DNA of 35,517 nucleotides from Lentisphaerae bacterium ADurb.Bin242 (GTDB lineage Bacteria > Verrucomicrobiota > Lentisphaeria > Victivallales > UBA1829), in NCBI GenBank assembly GCA_002069785.1, contig MWCA01000058.1, positions 1 to 35,517 on the forward strand, given 5' to 3'. This document shows, one piece after another, positions 16,101 through 25,270 of this stretch (position 1 is the first letter of the stretch; every line of letters starts with the position of its first letter). A program made the translations under genes and the position numbers. The notes beneath the pieces were generated by a model, which saw only the letters and a program-made list of their open reading frames with translations, had not been told where the DNA came from and did no database searches.

Positions 16101-17273
16101 TCACTTTGCCCGGCGGCAGATTTCCGCACAGTTCAGCAGATACCGGGGCAGATGGAAAAAGCCTTTCCAGCGGCTTCCCTTGTAAGAATGCACCTGACGC
16201 CCGTCCACCGCGGCGTAGGCGAACCATTCGGGAAAGTCGGGGTCCCGCAGATTCTTCCAGGAATAGGCGTCGATCCGGCGGAAGAAATCCAGAAAGAATT
16301 CGTCCCCGGAAAATTCATACGCGAGGAGCGCGGCGGTGGCGGCCTCGTTCTGAGGCCACCAGGCTTTCAGCATGCACTCGTTTTTCTGGAGGGGTTTGCC
16401 GAGGACGTCCCGGAAGTAGAAGATTCCGCCCTGTTCGCGGTCCCAGCCGTACTCCAGCATGATGCGGACCGTCCGCAGAATTTTCGGAACGTGCGCCGCC
16501 GCCTTCCGCCGGCGGCAGGATTCCAGAAGGAAGCCCAGTCCTTCCAGAGCGTGCCCCGGATTGGTGAAACGGCCGTCCTGGGTATCCGTGTCGAAGCGGC
16601 CGTCCGGCAGAATCCGTTCGAAAAGAATCCCCGAGACCGGATGGATGAAACGCAGAATGCCGTCGGTCATGAACTCGATCCGCTCCTCCGGAACCGCTTC
16701 GGGAAACGCCTCCCTCATGACCGTGAGAACGTTCAGCGCGATCATGTAGTGGGCGAACTGTTTGCGCACGGCCGCGCCGGGGAACCGGGGATCGGGCCGT
16801 TCCGTGCGGAGGACGTGATTCCAATACAAATCCCAGCAGCGCAGCGCCTCCTTCCGGTATTGCGGATTGCCGGAGGCGCGGTAAAGCTCCGCGCACGCGA
16901 TGGCCGCGAAGCTTTCCGAAAAGATTTCCGCGCCGCCCTCCTGCCCGGAAACGGGGCGTCCGGAGGCGTCCAGCAGGTAATAATACGAGCCGTCCGGGTT
17001 GCGTCCGTGACGGAACAGGAAATCGTATCCGGCTTCGGCGTATTCGAGAAAATGCGGATTCCGGAAGCGGCTGCTGCACAGGGCGGCGAACATATACACC
17101 TCCCGCCACTGCATCCACATGTGCTTGAGCGTGTCGTAGACCGTGCCGTCCCGTTCCAGACAGCTGAAAAATCCGCCGTTTCGGGCATCGATGCTGTGCC
17201 GTTCCCAGAACGGGATGATCCGCCCGGCCAGTTCCTCTTCATAACGTTCCCGCGTTTCTTCAAAAAATGACAT
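16101..17273 (-). CDS. N-acylglucosamine 2-epimerase (AGE)/cellobiose 2-epimerase family protein
   Basis: The 390-residue protein has the alpha6/alpha6-barrel pattern of AGE enzymes: a WMQWREVYMFAAL helix, ESFAAIACAELYRASG, GHALEGLGFLLE with a candidate catalytic His, KAWWPQNEAATAALLAYE and the C-terminal FHLPRYLLNC with a second His. Length fits the family. The reaction would be C2 epimerisation of a hexose or N-acylhexosamine in the cytoplasm; the substrate cannot be read from sequence. GGAAGGAG lies 8 bases before the ATG. It lies downstream of an AraC-type gene on the same strand after 266 bases, some A+T-rich, so it may have its own promoter controlled by that regulator. It ends at the shared terminator. 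Confidence 0.85.
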   Translation of the reverse strand: MSFFEETRERYEEELAGRIIPFWERHSIDARNGGFFSCLERDGTVYDTLKHMWMQWREVYMFAALCSSRFRNPHFLEYAEAGYDFLFRHGRNPDGSYYYLLDASGRPVSGQEGGAEIFSESFAAIACAELYRASGNPQYRKEALRCWDLYWNHVLRTERPDPRFPGAAVRKQFAHYMIALNVLTVMREAFPEAVPEERIEFMTDGILRFIHPVSGILFERILPDGRFDTDTQDGRFTNPGHALEGLGFLLESCRRRKAAAHVPKILRTVRIMLEYGWDREQGGIFYFRDVLGKPLQKNECMLKAWWPQNEAATAALLAYEFSGDEFFLDFFRRIDAYSWKNLRDPDFPEWFAYAAVDGRQVHSYKGSRWKGFFHLPRYLLNCAEICRRAK

Positions 17274-17539
17274 GAAAAGCTCCTTCCGGCATAACCGTGT
17301 TTTTTTTACGAATATCCCGGAACCGTTTTCTTTTCAACTTTTAAATACAACATGGTTGAATAGAATATAAAATATTATAAAATTTTTTATGGGGATGATT
17401 TTTCAGGAAGAGGAGGTCTCCCCGCAGGAAAGAGAAGAAAATGGAATATGGATTGCATATTCATTACAATATAGAGGAATATGCGTACAAAAAAAGACTT
17501 CCGAAACGCACGGACGGTGCGGGCATTCCGCCGGAAGCT

Positions 17540-18439
17540 TCAAACGGTTTTGTCCCGGGGGAAAGGGGTGCCGCCGTTTCCCTGGCGGAAGGTTTTCGGG
17601 GAGACGCCGTGGTATCGTTTGAAAACCTTGCAGAAGTAGCTTTCGTCCTTGAATCCGCAGCGGGCGGCGATCTCCTTGACGGAACAGAGTTCGATCTGGA
17701 GGATCCGGATGGCGGAACGGAGGCGCAGCTCGGTCAGGAAACGGGACGGCGGAATTCCGTAAAGGTGGTGGAAAAGCCGGGAGAAATGGGCGCGGCTGTA
17801 CCCGGCCTCACGGGCGATATCGTCCACATCGATGTCGTCGGCAAGATGCCGCACGCAGAAATTGTGGACGGTCCGGATCAGGATGGAGTTCAAGCGTTCC
17901 GTTCCCCGGGTGGCGTCCGTGAAATAATCGTGCAGGCCGGTCACGAAATCGTAGACGAGGGACGAGGTCCGGAAAGGGCTTTTGAGCTCCTGTTTCTGAT
18001 GTTTCAGGATCATCTCCACCGCTTTCCGGATCGGGGGGGACTCCGGGGGGAGGTTGACCACCGGGCCGTAGCGGCTTTCGGCTTCCCGCATGAGGCGGAT
18101 CGCCTCCGCTCCCGTGATCGTCAGGAAAAGATGTCTCCAGAAGGGCGTTCCGGGCGCAAGATAATACCGGTGGGCGTGGGGAACGTGAAGAAGCATGGCG
18201 TCGCCCGGCCGCATTTTGTATTTCCGGGCTTCGTAGTCGAGGGAGCCTTCGCCGCCGATGGTGTACTGGAAGATGGCGAATTCGGCCTGGCCGCGGAGGA
18301 GGCCATTGAAGTCGTAACTGGCCGAGGTGCGGGTTTCGTATCCGCAGGAGACCAGCATGGAATGGAGCGGTATGGTTCTCGGGAAGAAAAGTCCTCCGGC
18401 CGTCCAGTTTTCCCCGGAATGGAAGATGGCGTGGCTCAT
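17540..18439 (-). CDS. AraC-family transcriptional regulator
   Basis: The 299-residue protein has an N-terminal cupin-like sensor domain (MRPGDAMLLHVPHAHRYYLAPG, residues ~76-97). Two C-terminal helix-turn-helices follow: DIDVDDIAREAGYSRAHFSRLFHH and CSVKEIAARCGFKDESYFCKVFKRYHGVSPKTFR. It probably answers a sugar or related small molecule. Its ATG overlaps the stop of the upstream secreted protein by 4 bases (ATGA), an unusual pairing. The AGE-type epimerase downstream is its most likely target. Confidence 0.93.
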   Translation of the reverse strand: MSHAIFHSGENWTAGGLFFPRTIPLHSMLVSCGYETRTSASYDFNGLLRGQAEFAIFQYTIGGEGSLDYEARKYKMRPGDAMLLHVPHAHRYYLAPGTPFWRHLFLTITGAEAIRLMREAESRYGPVVNLPPESPPIRKAVEMILKHQKQELKSPFRTSSLVYDFVTGLHDYFTDATRGTERLNSILIRTVHNFCVRHLADDIDVDDIAREAGYSRAHFSRLFHHLYGIPPSRFLTELRLRSAIRILQIELCSVKEIAARCGFKDESYFCKVFKRYHGVSPKTFRQGNGGTPFPRDKTV

Positions 18440-19746
18440 AACTTTCCGGAGGATCCCTTTTTCAGATCGAACTTGACCTTCTGCTCTTCCCGGATCTTCT
18501 TTTCCTCTTTGTCCAGACGTTCCAGCATTTTCACGATTTCCGCGGTCGGGGCGCTTTCCTTTTCATTTTTGAGTTTCGTATGGATTTTGAGGATGGCGCT
18601 CCGGAGCGCGAGGCCCGAGGAGTATCCGAGGTCCTGGAACTCTTTCAGGTAGCCGGTGTAAAGCTTTTTCTGGTCCCGGGAAAGCGTCAGGAGATACAGA
18701 CGTTCCGACTGGGGATCGAAACCGTCCATGGAGGTGTTGCCGCGGAAGATTTCGTTCCGCCGTTTTTCCAGTTCATCGACGAGTTTCGTGCGGGACATGT
18801 CCGCGTACGGTGCCGCGCTTTTTCCTTCCTTTTTCAGGGCGGCGGCCGGATCGTCGGAATCGTTGTCCGCGGAAGACCTGGCGCGGAGGGGCGGGTCGCT
18901 CTCGAATCCCGAATGATCGAGCTGGATGAGGATTTCGCGGATGCGCCGGACCGAAACGCTCATTTCAGTTCGGAGCGCGGTTGTGTTTTTGCCGTCCAGA
19001 CGGTTGGTCTTGAAAGGACGTTTTTTCTGGTTCTGGTTTTTATCCGGGGCGTCCGCCATTTCATTATAGCTCCGGACCATGGTTTCCGTCTCCTCCTGAA
19101 GATTGTATTTCTGAGAGGAGCCCGGATCGTTTTTCCGGAGGAGGAGGGAAAGTTCCATGGAAAGCGACTGCATGCGGGAGGTGCGTGCATCAAAAAACTT
19201 CTGGAGAGAGACGTCCGTCTGATTTTTCCGCAGGGACATGGCGTTTTCGCGGAAAAAGTTGAAAAGACGATCGAATTCCTTCAATTTCCGGCGGGTTTCG
19301 AGCGAGGCTTTGATGGAGCCGCCGTCTTCCGTGGTGAAGTCCATTTTGCGCAGCTCGTTGATGTCGAATTGAAGCATTTTCAGGAGGCCTTCGGGGGAGG
19401 CGGAATACGGCAGGTTTTCCCGGTGCGGCGAGGCTTGTTTTTTCGAACGTCCCGAGTTGCCCGTATAGATCAGGTCCAGTTCATTGGCGATGGCGGGAAA
19501 ATTGAAGTCCTGCCCGAGGCTCAGGCTCCGGATCACCGTCTGGACTTTGATTGCGAGCCGCCGGAAATTCTGGAGATGCGCCCGGTATTCCTGGTCGTAG
19601 CGTGTCTTGGGCGCATCGATGGCCCCGTTGTAGTTGTTGGCCACGGTGGCGGACGCCTGGATCAAATCCTCGAAATCATCGCAGAAGCCCGGAAAAGACG
19701 CCGTGAGCGCGACGAGCCCCAAAAGTGTTTTCGCAAAGAAATTCAT
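18436..19746 (-). CDS. Secreted coiled-coil protein of unknown function
   Basis: The 436-residue product begins at the ATG at 19746, preceded by CGGGAGAAACG; an in-frame start 66 bases upstream lacks a ribosome binding site. A signal peptide (MNFFAKTLLGLVALTASFPGFC) is followed by a mostly helical, highly charged sequence (for example ELRKMDFTTEDGG and LDKEEKKIREEQKVKFDLKKG near the C-terminus) with a low-complexity Asp/Ser/Ala linker around residues 290-320. I do not recognise a family. It would be periplasmic or envelope-associated. The coupling to an AraC regulator gene by ATGA suggests joint production. Confidence 0.75.
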   Translation of the reverse strand: MNFFAKTLLGLVALTASFPGFCDDFEDLIQASATVANNYNGAIDAPKTRYDQEYRAHLQNFRRLAIKVQTVIRSLSLGQDFNFPAIANELDLIYTGNSGRSKKQASPHRENLPYSASPEGLLKMLQFDINELRKMDFTTEDGGSIKASLETRRKLKEFDRLFNFFRENAMSLRKNQTDVSLQKFFDARTSRMQSLSMELSLLLRKNDPGSSQKYNLQEETETMVRSYNEMADAPDKNQNQKKRPFKTNRLDGKNTTALRTEMSVSVRRIREILIQLDHSGFESDPPLRARSSADNDSDDPAAALKKEGKSAAPYADMSRTKLVDELEKRRNEIFRGNTSMDGFDPQSERLYLLTLSRDQKKLYTGYLKEFQDLGYSSGLALRSAILKIHTKLKNEKESAPTAEIVKMLERLDKEEKKIREEQKVKFDLKKGSSGKL

Positions 19747-19854
19747 CGTTTCTCCCGTTTTTTTTTCAAGGATGCTCTTCGGAAAAGATAATACGCCAAC
19801 ACGAGATTGCAACCCTCCTTTGCTTATTTTTCAGGCCATATCTTGAAAAACAAG

Positions 19855-19882
19855 TTGAAAATAGTGGAAAAGATGGTATAAT
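19855..19882 (+). promoter_or_regulatory. Promoter of the MTA phosphorylase gene
   Basis: TTGAAA (19855-19860) and a perfect TATAAT (19877-19882) are 16 bases apart. Transcription would begin near 19889, giving a leader of about 35 bases. Confidence 0.72.
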
Positions 19883-19923
19883 CCCTGAGAATATTTCATG
19901 AAAAACAGAAAGGAGTGCGTGGA

Positions 19924-20814
19924 ATGAAACTGGGGATTATCGGCGGAAGCGGACTGGAGAAAATCGATCATGTCGCGCTGATCAAAATGCATGAGGTCGA
20001 AACTCCGTTCGGAAAACCTTCCGCACCGGTTCTGGAGGGCGCCATCGACGGCACGAGCATTTTCTTTCTGCCCCGGCACGGCAAGGGACACGCGATCATG
20101 CCGTCCGAAATCAACCACCGCGCCAACATCTACGCGCTCAAAATGCTGGGGGTCACCCACATCCTGAGCATTTCCGCGGTCGGCAGCCTCCAGGAGCAGT
20201 ATGTCCCGCGCGACGTGGTGGTCATCGACCAGTTCTACGACCGGACCAAAAGTTCCGCCTCCCATTCCTTCTTCGGCGACGGCATTGTGGCGCACATCGC
20301 CTTTGCCCATCCGATCTGCCCGTGCATGGCCTCTCTGGCGGTCGGCGCGGCGCAGAAAGCGCTGTCCGAGCTTCCGGAGAGCGGCGGACGCCGCAGCATG
20401 GTCCACCGCAAGGGAACCTATGTCAATATGGAAGGCCCCGCATTTTCCACCGCCGCCGAATCGAAGTGCTACCATTCGCTCGGATTCGATGTGATCGGAA
20501 TGACCAACCTTCCGGAAGCCAAGCTGGCGCGCGAAGCGGAGATCTGCTATGCGACGGTCGCCATGGTCACCGACTACGATTCATGGCACGAGGAGCACGA
20601 CCATGTGACCGTCTCCATGATCGTTGACAACTTCATCGCCAACGTGGCGTTGGCCAAGAAGATCATCGTGTATGCCGTGGACGCCTTCACCTCTGTCGGA
20701 CGCACCTGTTCCTGTTCCAAGGCGCTTGCCGGAGCCATCATCACCGCGCCGGAAGCGATCCGGCCGGACCTCAAAGCCAAGCTGGCGCCGATCATCGGCC
20801 GTTACATCCGCTGA
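19924..20814 (+). CDS. mtnP: S-methyl-5'-thioadenosine phosphorylase
   Basis: The 296-residue protein shows the purine nucleoside phosphorylase fold of MTAP: IIGGSGL for phosphate, FLPRHGKGH, HRANIYALKMLGV, SAVGSL, NMEGPAFSTAAE, and MTNLPEAKLAREAEICYATVAMVTDYD, which contacts the purine and ribose. It cleaves methylthioadenosine from polyamine and SAM metabolism into adenine and methylthioribose-1-phosphate. I place the start at ATG 19924, because AAGGAG (19910-19915) is 8 bases upstream while the GTG at 19915 overlaps it. A methionine-cycle gene (homocysteine methyltransferase/MTHFR) lies nearby in convergent orientation. Confidence 0.93.
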   Translation: MKLGIIGGSGLEKIDHVALIKMHEVETPFGKPSAPVLEGAIDGTSIFFLPRHGKGHAIMPSEINHRANIYALKMLGVTHILSISAVGSLQEQYVPRDVVVIDQFYDRTKSSASHSFFGDGIVAHIAFAHPICPCMASLAVGAAQKALSELPESGGRRSMVHRKGTYVNMEGPAFSTAAESKCYHSLGFDVIGMTNLPEAKLAREAEICYATVAMVTDYDSWHEEHDHVTVSMIVDNFIANVALAKKIIVYAVDAFTSVGRTCSCSKALAGAIITAPEAIRPDLKAKLAPIIGRYIR

Positions 20815-20830
20815 AACCAGGCTGTCCGGT

Positions 20831-22405
20831 ATGAACAGCAGCACACCATCCGGGGAAGCCGCATTTCCCGCCGTTTGTGAAAAGCATGCCGGGCTTTTTC
20901 TGACTCTGGCGTTTCTGATCCCGTTCGTCTGGCTGGGCGTCATCCGGCCCCCGTGCATGGGGAGCGGCGAGATTTCGAGCGACGCCTATTATCATGTCGC
21001 AATGGCGGAACTGGGGCCGTCGGTCTTCTGCGCCAAAACCTTTCCCTGGCTGGAACTTTCGGTCTGGCGCGACACCTTCGCGGACAAGGAACTGCTGTAT
21101 CATTTTGCGCTCTGGGGAGTTGTCCGGACGCAGGAGTTCCTCGGATTGAGCACGGCGGCGCCGTTCCACTTTCCCGCCATGGTCTTCATGGGGATCACTC
21201 TGCTGGCCTTCCTTTTCACGATGAAACGGCTGGGCGTTTCGCCGCCGCTGATCCTGGCGATGTCCATTCTGATGCCGCTGGTCATCCCGAACTTCACGTT
21301 CCGGTTTCTCATGCTCCGGCCGCATGTGCTCTCGCTGGCGTTTCTTCTTCTGCTGATCGCGATGCTGTCGAAAGGATCGGTGCGCTTCCGGACGCTGTGG
21401 ATGCTGGCGATCTCCTTCTTTTATACGTGGAGCTATTCCAATCCGCAGTTTATTTTGATCCCGGCGGCGGTGTTTGCGCTGGTCGGGTTTCGGGAGGATT
21501 CGTGGAAGTCGCTCTGGATCTTTGCGGCGGCGCTGGCGGGGGTCCTGCTCGGACTTTTGATCCATCCGCAGTTCCCGAATTCGTTCCTGATCTGGAAAGT
21601 CCAGTCGTGGGACGCGCTCTTCGGGCCCCTGCTGTCCGACGGCGCCGGGAACAGCGTCTCGCTGATGCCGCCGAAGGAGATGATGGCCCCGATGCTGTCG
21701 TGGCACAAGATCGCGATTCCGTTTTATGTGTTCGCCTACTTCACCTTTCTGTGCCTGGCGCGCCTGATCGAGTTCCGGAAGCTCTCCGCCCTGCCGTCTT
21801 ATATGATCGCGGTTGCGGTCCTGTCGCTGCTTTTCACCGGGGGAATCCTCGTGGTCCAGCGGACCATCGAATACGCCGCTCCTTTCACGGTCCTGCTGGC
21901 GGGGCTGGTTTTCGACCGGGCGCTCAAGGAGAAAATCTTTCTGCCGTGGCGGGACCGTCCGATGAAGTTCTGTCTGGCGCTGACCCTTGCCGCCATGGCG
22001 ATGGCATGCTTCTCGTCCGTGATGAACATCAGCATATCGCGCGGCACGACGCCTCCCGCGAAGGAGATCGGCGAGTGGATGGGGAAGAACCTGCCCGGAA
22101 ACGCCTTGCTGGTCAACCTCAACTGGGGCGACTTCCCGGCCATCTTCCACGCCAACCGCAGGCAGGTCTATCTGTGGGGCATGGACCCCGCTTTCTCCGT
22201 GGCCGCGGACCCGAAGCGGACCCGTGACCTGGAGCGTCTTCTCCTGGCGCCGGAGCACCTGACTCCGCGAAAGCTCGCGCTCCTGACGGGCGCCCGCTAC
22301 GCGTTCGTTCTCGCCAAACGGGAGGACTATGTACGGTATCTCAAGGAACGCGGCTGGCGGCCCGTGTACGAGACGGAACACGGATGTGTTTTCATCATGG
22401 AATAA
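20831..22405 (+). CDS. Polytopic membrane protein, GT-C glycosyltransferase-like
   Basis: The 524-residue protein has roughly 9-11 hydrophobic helices (for example AGLFLTLAFLIPFVWLGVI near the start, then FPAMVFMGITLLAFLF and IAVAVLSLLFTGGILVV) and a C-terminal soluble domain of ~115 residues (from about TPPAKEIGEWMGKNLPG). The first loop carries GEISSDAYYHVAMAEL, similar to the acidic loop motif of GT-C enzymes such as STT3 (DxxYH). This suggests use of a lipid-linked sugar, but the family is not certain. It begins 16 bases after mtnP with a poor ribosome binding site and probably shares its transcript. It may act in surface glycan or glycoprotein assembly. Confidence 0.6.
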   Translation: MNSSTPSGEAAFPAVCEKHAGLFLTLAFLIPFVWLGVIRPPCMGSGEISSDAYYHVAMAELGPSVFCAKTFPWLELSVWRDTFADKELLYHFALWGVVRTQEFLGLSTAAPFHFPAMVFMGITLLAFLFTMKRLGVSPPLILAMSILMPLVIPNFTFRFLMLRPHVLSLAFLLLLIAMLSKGSVRFRTLWMLAISFFYTWSYSNPQFILIPAAVFALVGFREDSWKSLWIFAAALAGVLLGLLIHPQFPNSFLIWKVQSWDALFGPLLSDGAGNSVSLMPPKEMMAPMLSWHKIAIPFYVFAYFTFLCLARLIEFRKLSALPSYMIAVAVLSLLFTGGILVVQRTIEYAAPFTVLLAGLVFDRALKEKIFLPWRDRPMKFCLALTLAAMAMACFSSVMNISISRGTTPPAKEIGEWMGKNLPGNALLVNLNWGDFPAIFHANRRQVYLWGMDPAFSVAADPKRTRDLERLLLAPEHLTPRKLALLTGARYAFVLAKREDYVRYLKERGWRPVYETEHGCVFIME

Positions 22406-22439
22406 CTTTCACCCCCTTCTCCCGGATCGGATTGAAATC

Positions 22440-23261
22440 ATGAACTTTTTCGATGTGCATTCCCATATTTTCCCGCCCGGAATCGCGGGAAAGGTCATTC
22501 ACGAGCTGGAAACCTATTACGGCTTCCGCTGGCAGGGAAGCGGCCTCCTGGACGACCTCCTGCGAAGCCTTCGGACCGCCCGGATCGGCCGGAGCGTGAT
22601 CTTTTCCTGTGCGACCAAGCCCGCGCAGGTGGTTTCCATCAACAACTTCATCCATTCCCTCCAGAGCCAGTATCCGGAGCTTCTGACCGGGTTCGGCACG
22701 CTTCACCCGGACTATGAGGACTTTCCTGCGGAGATCCGGCGCATTCGGAAACTGGGGCTCCGCGGACTGAAGTTCCATCCCGATTTCCAGCAGTTCCATA
22801 TCGACGACCCGAAGATGATGCGGGTCTACGGGGAAGTGGGCGGCTCCCTCCCGATGCTGTTCCACATGGGCGATCCCCGGACCGACTTCTCCTCGCCCGT
22901 CCGCCTGGCGCGCGTCCTGGAAAGATTCCCGCACCTGACGCTGATCGCCGCGCACATGGGCGGCTATACCAGGTGGGACGAGGCCTGCGAACATCTGGTC
23001 GGGAAACCTCTTTACATGGATATTTCCAGCACGATCCGGCTGTTGACCCCGGAAAAGACCCGGAAAATGGTTCTGGCGCACGGGACCGGCCGTATCCTGT
23101 TTGCCAGCGACTATCCGGCGGTCGGACACCGGAAGGCGGTCGAGGATGTGCTTTCCCTCGGGCTTTCGGAGGAGGATAACGAAAAGATTTTCCACGGGAA
23201 CGCCGAAAAGCTGTTCAATCTCGTTCTGCCGGAAGAAAGAAAGATTATTCCGGCGCGATGA
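22440..23261 (+). CDS. Amidohydrolase family 2 (TIM-barrel metal-dependent hydrolase)
   Basis: The 273-residue protein has the amidohydrolase-2 metal set: HSH near residues 7-9 (FDVHSHIFP), His in LPMLFHMGDP, His in LIAAHMGGYTRW, and Asp in ILFASDYPAVGH. GLRGLKFHPDFQ supplies the strand-4 region. Family members hydrolyse or decarboxylate small molecules; the substrate is not evident. The start is chosen at ATG 22440, 34 bases after the membrane protein. Its last 17 bases overlap the end of the convergent methionine gene. Confidence 0.85.
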   Translation: MNFFDVHSHIFPPGIAGKVIHELETYYGFRWQGSGLLDDLLRSLRTARIGRSVIFSCATKPAQVVSINNFIHSLQSQYPELLTGFGTLHPDYEDFPAEIRRIRKLGLRGLKFHPDFQQFHIDDPKMMRVYGEVGGSLPMLFHMGDPRTDFSSPVRLARVLERFPHLTLIAAHMGGYTRWDEACEHLVGKPLYMDISSTIRLLTPEKTRKMVLAHGTGRILFASDYPAVGHRKAVEDVLSLGLSEEDNEKIFHGNAEKLFNLVLPEERKIIPAR

Positions 23262-25083
23262 CCGCGATCGCGGTTTTCACATTGCCGAACGGCGCGCTCA
23301 CCTGGATTCCCGCCACCTTGTGACGGATGGCCGCCACGGCTTCCCGCGCGATCCGGATACCTTCCGCGCGCTGTTCCTCTTTGGTGGTCCCGCGCGCCAT
23401 GCGCTCCATGATCGAATCGGGCACGACCACGCCCGGAACTTCGTTGCGCATGAACTCGGCGTTGCGGTAGCCGGCGAGCGGCCAGATGCCCGCAATCACG
23501 GGGAGTCCGGAAAGCCCCGGAACCGCGTCGATGAACCGCAGGAGGGGTTCGACATCGAAGACCGGCTGGGTGATGAAAAATTCCGCTCCGGCGTCGATCT
23601 TTTCGCGCGTCCGGCGGATTTCGCGTTCCATGTCGATGGCGTTGGGATCGGCGCCCGCGCCGATGACCGCGGCGGTCGGCCTGCCGATGCTTTTTCCGGC
23701 GATGTCGATTCCCCGGTTCAGACGTCCCTGGAGCCGGACCGTCCCGATCGAATCCATATCGAACACCCCGGAGGCGAAGGGATAATCGCCGAGCTTGGGC
23801 GGATCGCCCGTGATGAACAGCAGATTGTGAATTCCCATGGCCGCGCAGCCGAGAAGGTCCGCCTGCATGCCGATGAGATTGCGGTCGCGGCAGCAGAAGT
23901 GAAGGACAGGCTCGATTCCGGCCTCGGATAGAATCTGTCCGGCCGTCACGAGAGAGGAAACGCGCGAACTGGCGCGGGGGCCGTCCGGCAGGTTCACCGC
24001 GTCGAATCCGGCCTCCTTGCCGAGACGCGCCTTTTCGATGGTGCTTTCCAGTTCATATCCCTGCGGAGGCACGATCTCGATGGACTGAATCCATTTTCCG
24101 GCCGCGAGCTTTGCACCGAGGGCGGAACGTTCCGCCAGCGGGACGGGCTGCTGTTCCGGGACCGCTTCCTCCTTGACGAAGATTTTTTCCGCCGCCTTTC
24201 TGGAACGGCTGAGGGGACTGATGCTCCGGGCCATGTCGCGGATATGATCGGGTCCGGTGCCGCAGCAGCCGCCCACCCCCTGAACGCCCAGCGCGACGAA
24301 ACGCATCGCGTAAGTCGTGAAGTATTCGGGGCTGCACATGTAAAACGATCGGTTGTCCACGCTCTTGGGCATTCCCGCGTTCGGACGCGCAATCACCGGG
24401 TAATGACACTGTTTGAGCAGGATTTCCAGCGCGTTGAGCATGGATTCGGGGCCGATTCCGCAATTCAGCCCGAACGCTTCGGGCTTGCGGACGGCGCCGT
24501 CGAGCAGGGTCAGCAGACGCGCCGGTGTGTCGCCCGTTTTGGAATTGGCTTCCCGGTCGACCGCAAAACTCACCACATACGGAACATCCGGAAGTTCCTT
24601 CATACAAAGAAGAACCGCTTCCAGGTCGCCCGCGCCGCGCATGGATTCGAACAGAAGAAAATCGGGACCGCCGGAGATCAGCGCCTCGGCCTGCTGTTGG
24701 AGGAGGGCGGCGGTTTTCCGGACGGATTCGGGGTCCACGCCGGGCAGTTCGCCCGCGGGGCCGATGGAAGCCGCCACCAGGAGTTCGTTTCCGGCCACTT
24801 CCCGGGCGAGGGTCACGGCCGCGCGGTTGATCTCCGCCGTCTTGTCGCCCAGCAGGAATTTGTTGAGGAGATCGGCGTTGGCCCCGAAGGAATTGGTCGT
24901 CAGGACCTCGGCTCCGGCGTCGCGGTAGGATTCGTGGATTTCGCGCACGGCTTTCGGGGCGGAAAGACAGAGGCTCTCATACGAAGTATTCAGAAAATAA
25001 TTCTTCTTGTAGAGTTCCGTGCCGATCGCGCCGTCGAAGATGACGGTTTTGTTCTGCAGCCGTTCCCGCAATGGATTGCTCAT
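23245..25083 (-). CDS. Bifunctional homocysteine S-methyltransferase / 5,10-methylenetetrahydrofolate reductase (YitJ-like)
   Basis: The 612-residue protein is a two-domain fusion. Residues ~1-290 form the homocysteine methyltransferase barrel (VIFDGAIGTELYKK, LTTNSFGAN) with zinc-binding Cys208 (GLNCGIGP) and Cys273/274 (GGCCGTGPDHI). Residues ~330-612 form the MetF barrel (IEIVPPQGYE, FITGDPPKLGDYPFASGVFDMDS, FFITQPVFD). It makes 5-methyl-THF and may pass the methyl group to homocysteine, giving methionine. GGAGG lies just before the ATG. The gene starts only 8 bases inside a 179-bp dispersed repeat that appears to carry its promoter. It overlaps the convergent amidohydrolase gene by 17 bases. 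Confidence 0.92.
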   Translation of the reverse strand: MSNPLRERLQNKTVIFDGAIGTELYKKNYFLNTSYESLCLSAPKAVREIHESYRDAGAEVLTTNSFGANADLLNKFLLGDKTAEINRAAVTLAREVAGNELLVAASIGPAGELPGVDPESVRKTAALLQQQAEALISGGPDFLLFESMRGAGDLEAVLLCMKELPDVPYVVSFAVDREANSKTGDTPARLLTLLDGAVRKPEAFGLNCGIGPESMLNALEILLKQCHYPVIARPNAGMPKSVDNRSFYMCSPEYFTTYAMRFVALGVQGVGGCCGTGPDHIRDMARSISPLSRSRKAAEKIFVKEEAVPEQQPVPLAERSALGAKLAAGKWIQSIEIVPPQGYELESTIEKARLGKEAGFDAVNLPDGPRASSRVSSLVTAGQILSEAGIEPVLHFCCRDRNLIGMQADLLGCAAMGIHNLLFITGDPPKLGDYPFASGVFDMDSIGTVRLQGRLNRGIDIAGKSIGRPTAAVIGAGADPNAIDMEREIRRTREKIDAGAEFFITQPVFDVEPLLRFIDAVPGLSGLPVIAGIWPLAGYRNAEFMRNEVPGVVVPDSIMERMARGTTKEEQRAEGIRIAREAVAAIRHKVAGIQVSAPFGNVKTAIAVIAPE

Positions 25084-25091
25084 GACGCCTC

Positions 25092-25270
25092 CGGTGATTG
25101 TCCGTAAAATTCAGCCGGTAATGTAACCGCTCAAACGGGTTCATGCAAGACGCGGAGCCAAAGAAAACGGAACGATTTCACATTGTAAGGGAAAGAACGG
25201 TCCCGGATACGGAGCCTTTTTCATGGAAAAAACCGGAGCTCCCTTCCTGATTCAGCCGAAACAACTGTCT
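25092..25270. repeat. 179-bp dispersed repeat, copy A
   Basis: This segment aligns almost base for base with 34159-34337 (also 179 bp) and with the shorter copy at 35241-35385. Well-conserved blocks include GATTGTCCGTAAA, GTAATGTAACCGCTCAAACG and AAGACGCGGAG. It begins next to the ribosome binding site of the homocysteine methyltransferase gene. On the minus strand it carries TTGCAT-N17-TACATT. Frame-breaking differences between copies argue that it is not coding. Confidence 0.9.
25120..25148 (-). promoter_or_regulatory. Promoter-like element in repeat copy A, driving the homocysteine methyltransferase gene
   Basis: On the minus strand TTGCAT (25148-25143) and TACATT (25125-25120) are 17 bases apart. 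The start point would be near 25113, leaving a leader of about 30 bases. The same arrangement (TTGTAT-N17-TACATT) is kept in copies B and C. Confidence 0.5.

Noticed and set aside
20792..22381. 529-codon minus-strand open frame opposite the membrane protein gene
   Set aside because: It is an Arg/Gln/Asp-rich low-complexity translation typical of an antisense shadow of a hydrophobic protein gene.
25160..25240. Short peptide (about 27-50 codons) read on the minus strand of the 179-bp repeat, sharing IVPFSLAPRL in copies A and C
   Set aside because: Copy B is frameshifted and copy A has an early stop, so coding is not conserved while the DNA is.
25084..25270. SAM or cobalamin riboswitch upstream of the methionine gene
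   Set aside because: No SAM-I, SAM-II or cobalamin core was recognisable, and the same sequence precedes two unrelated genes.
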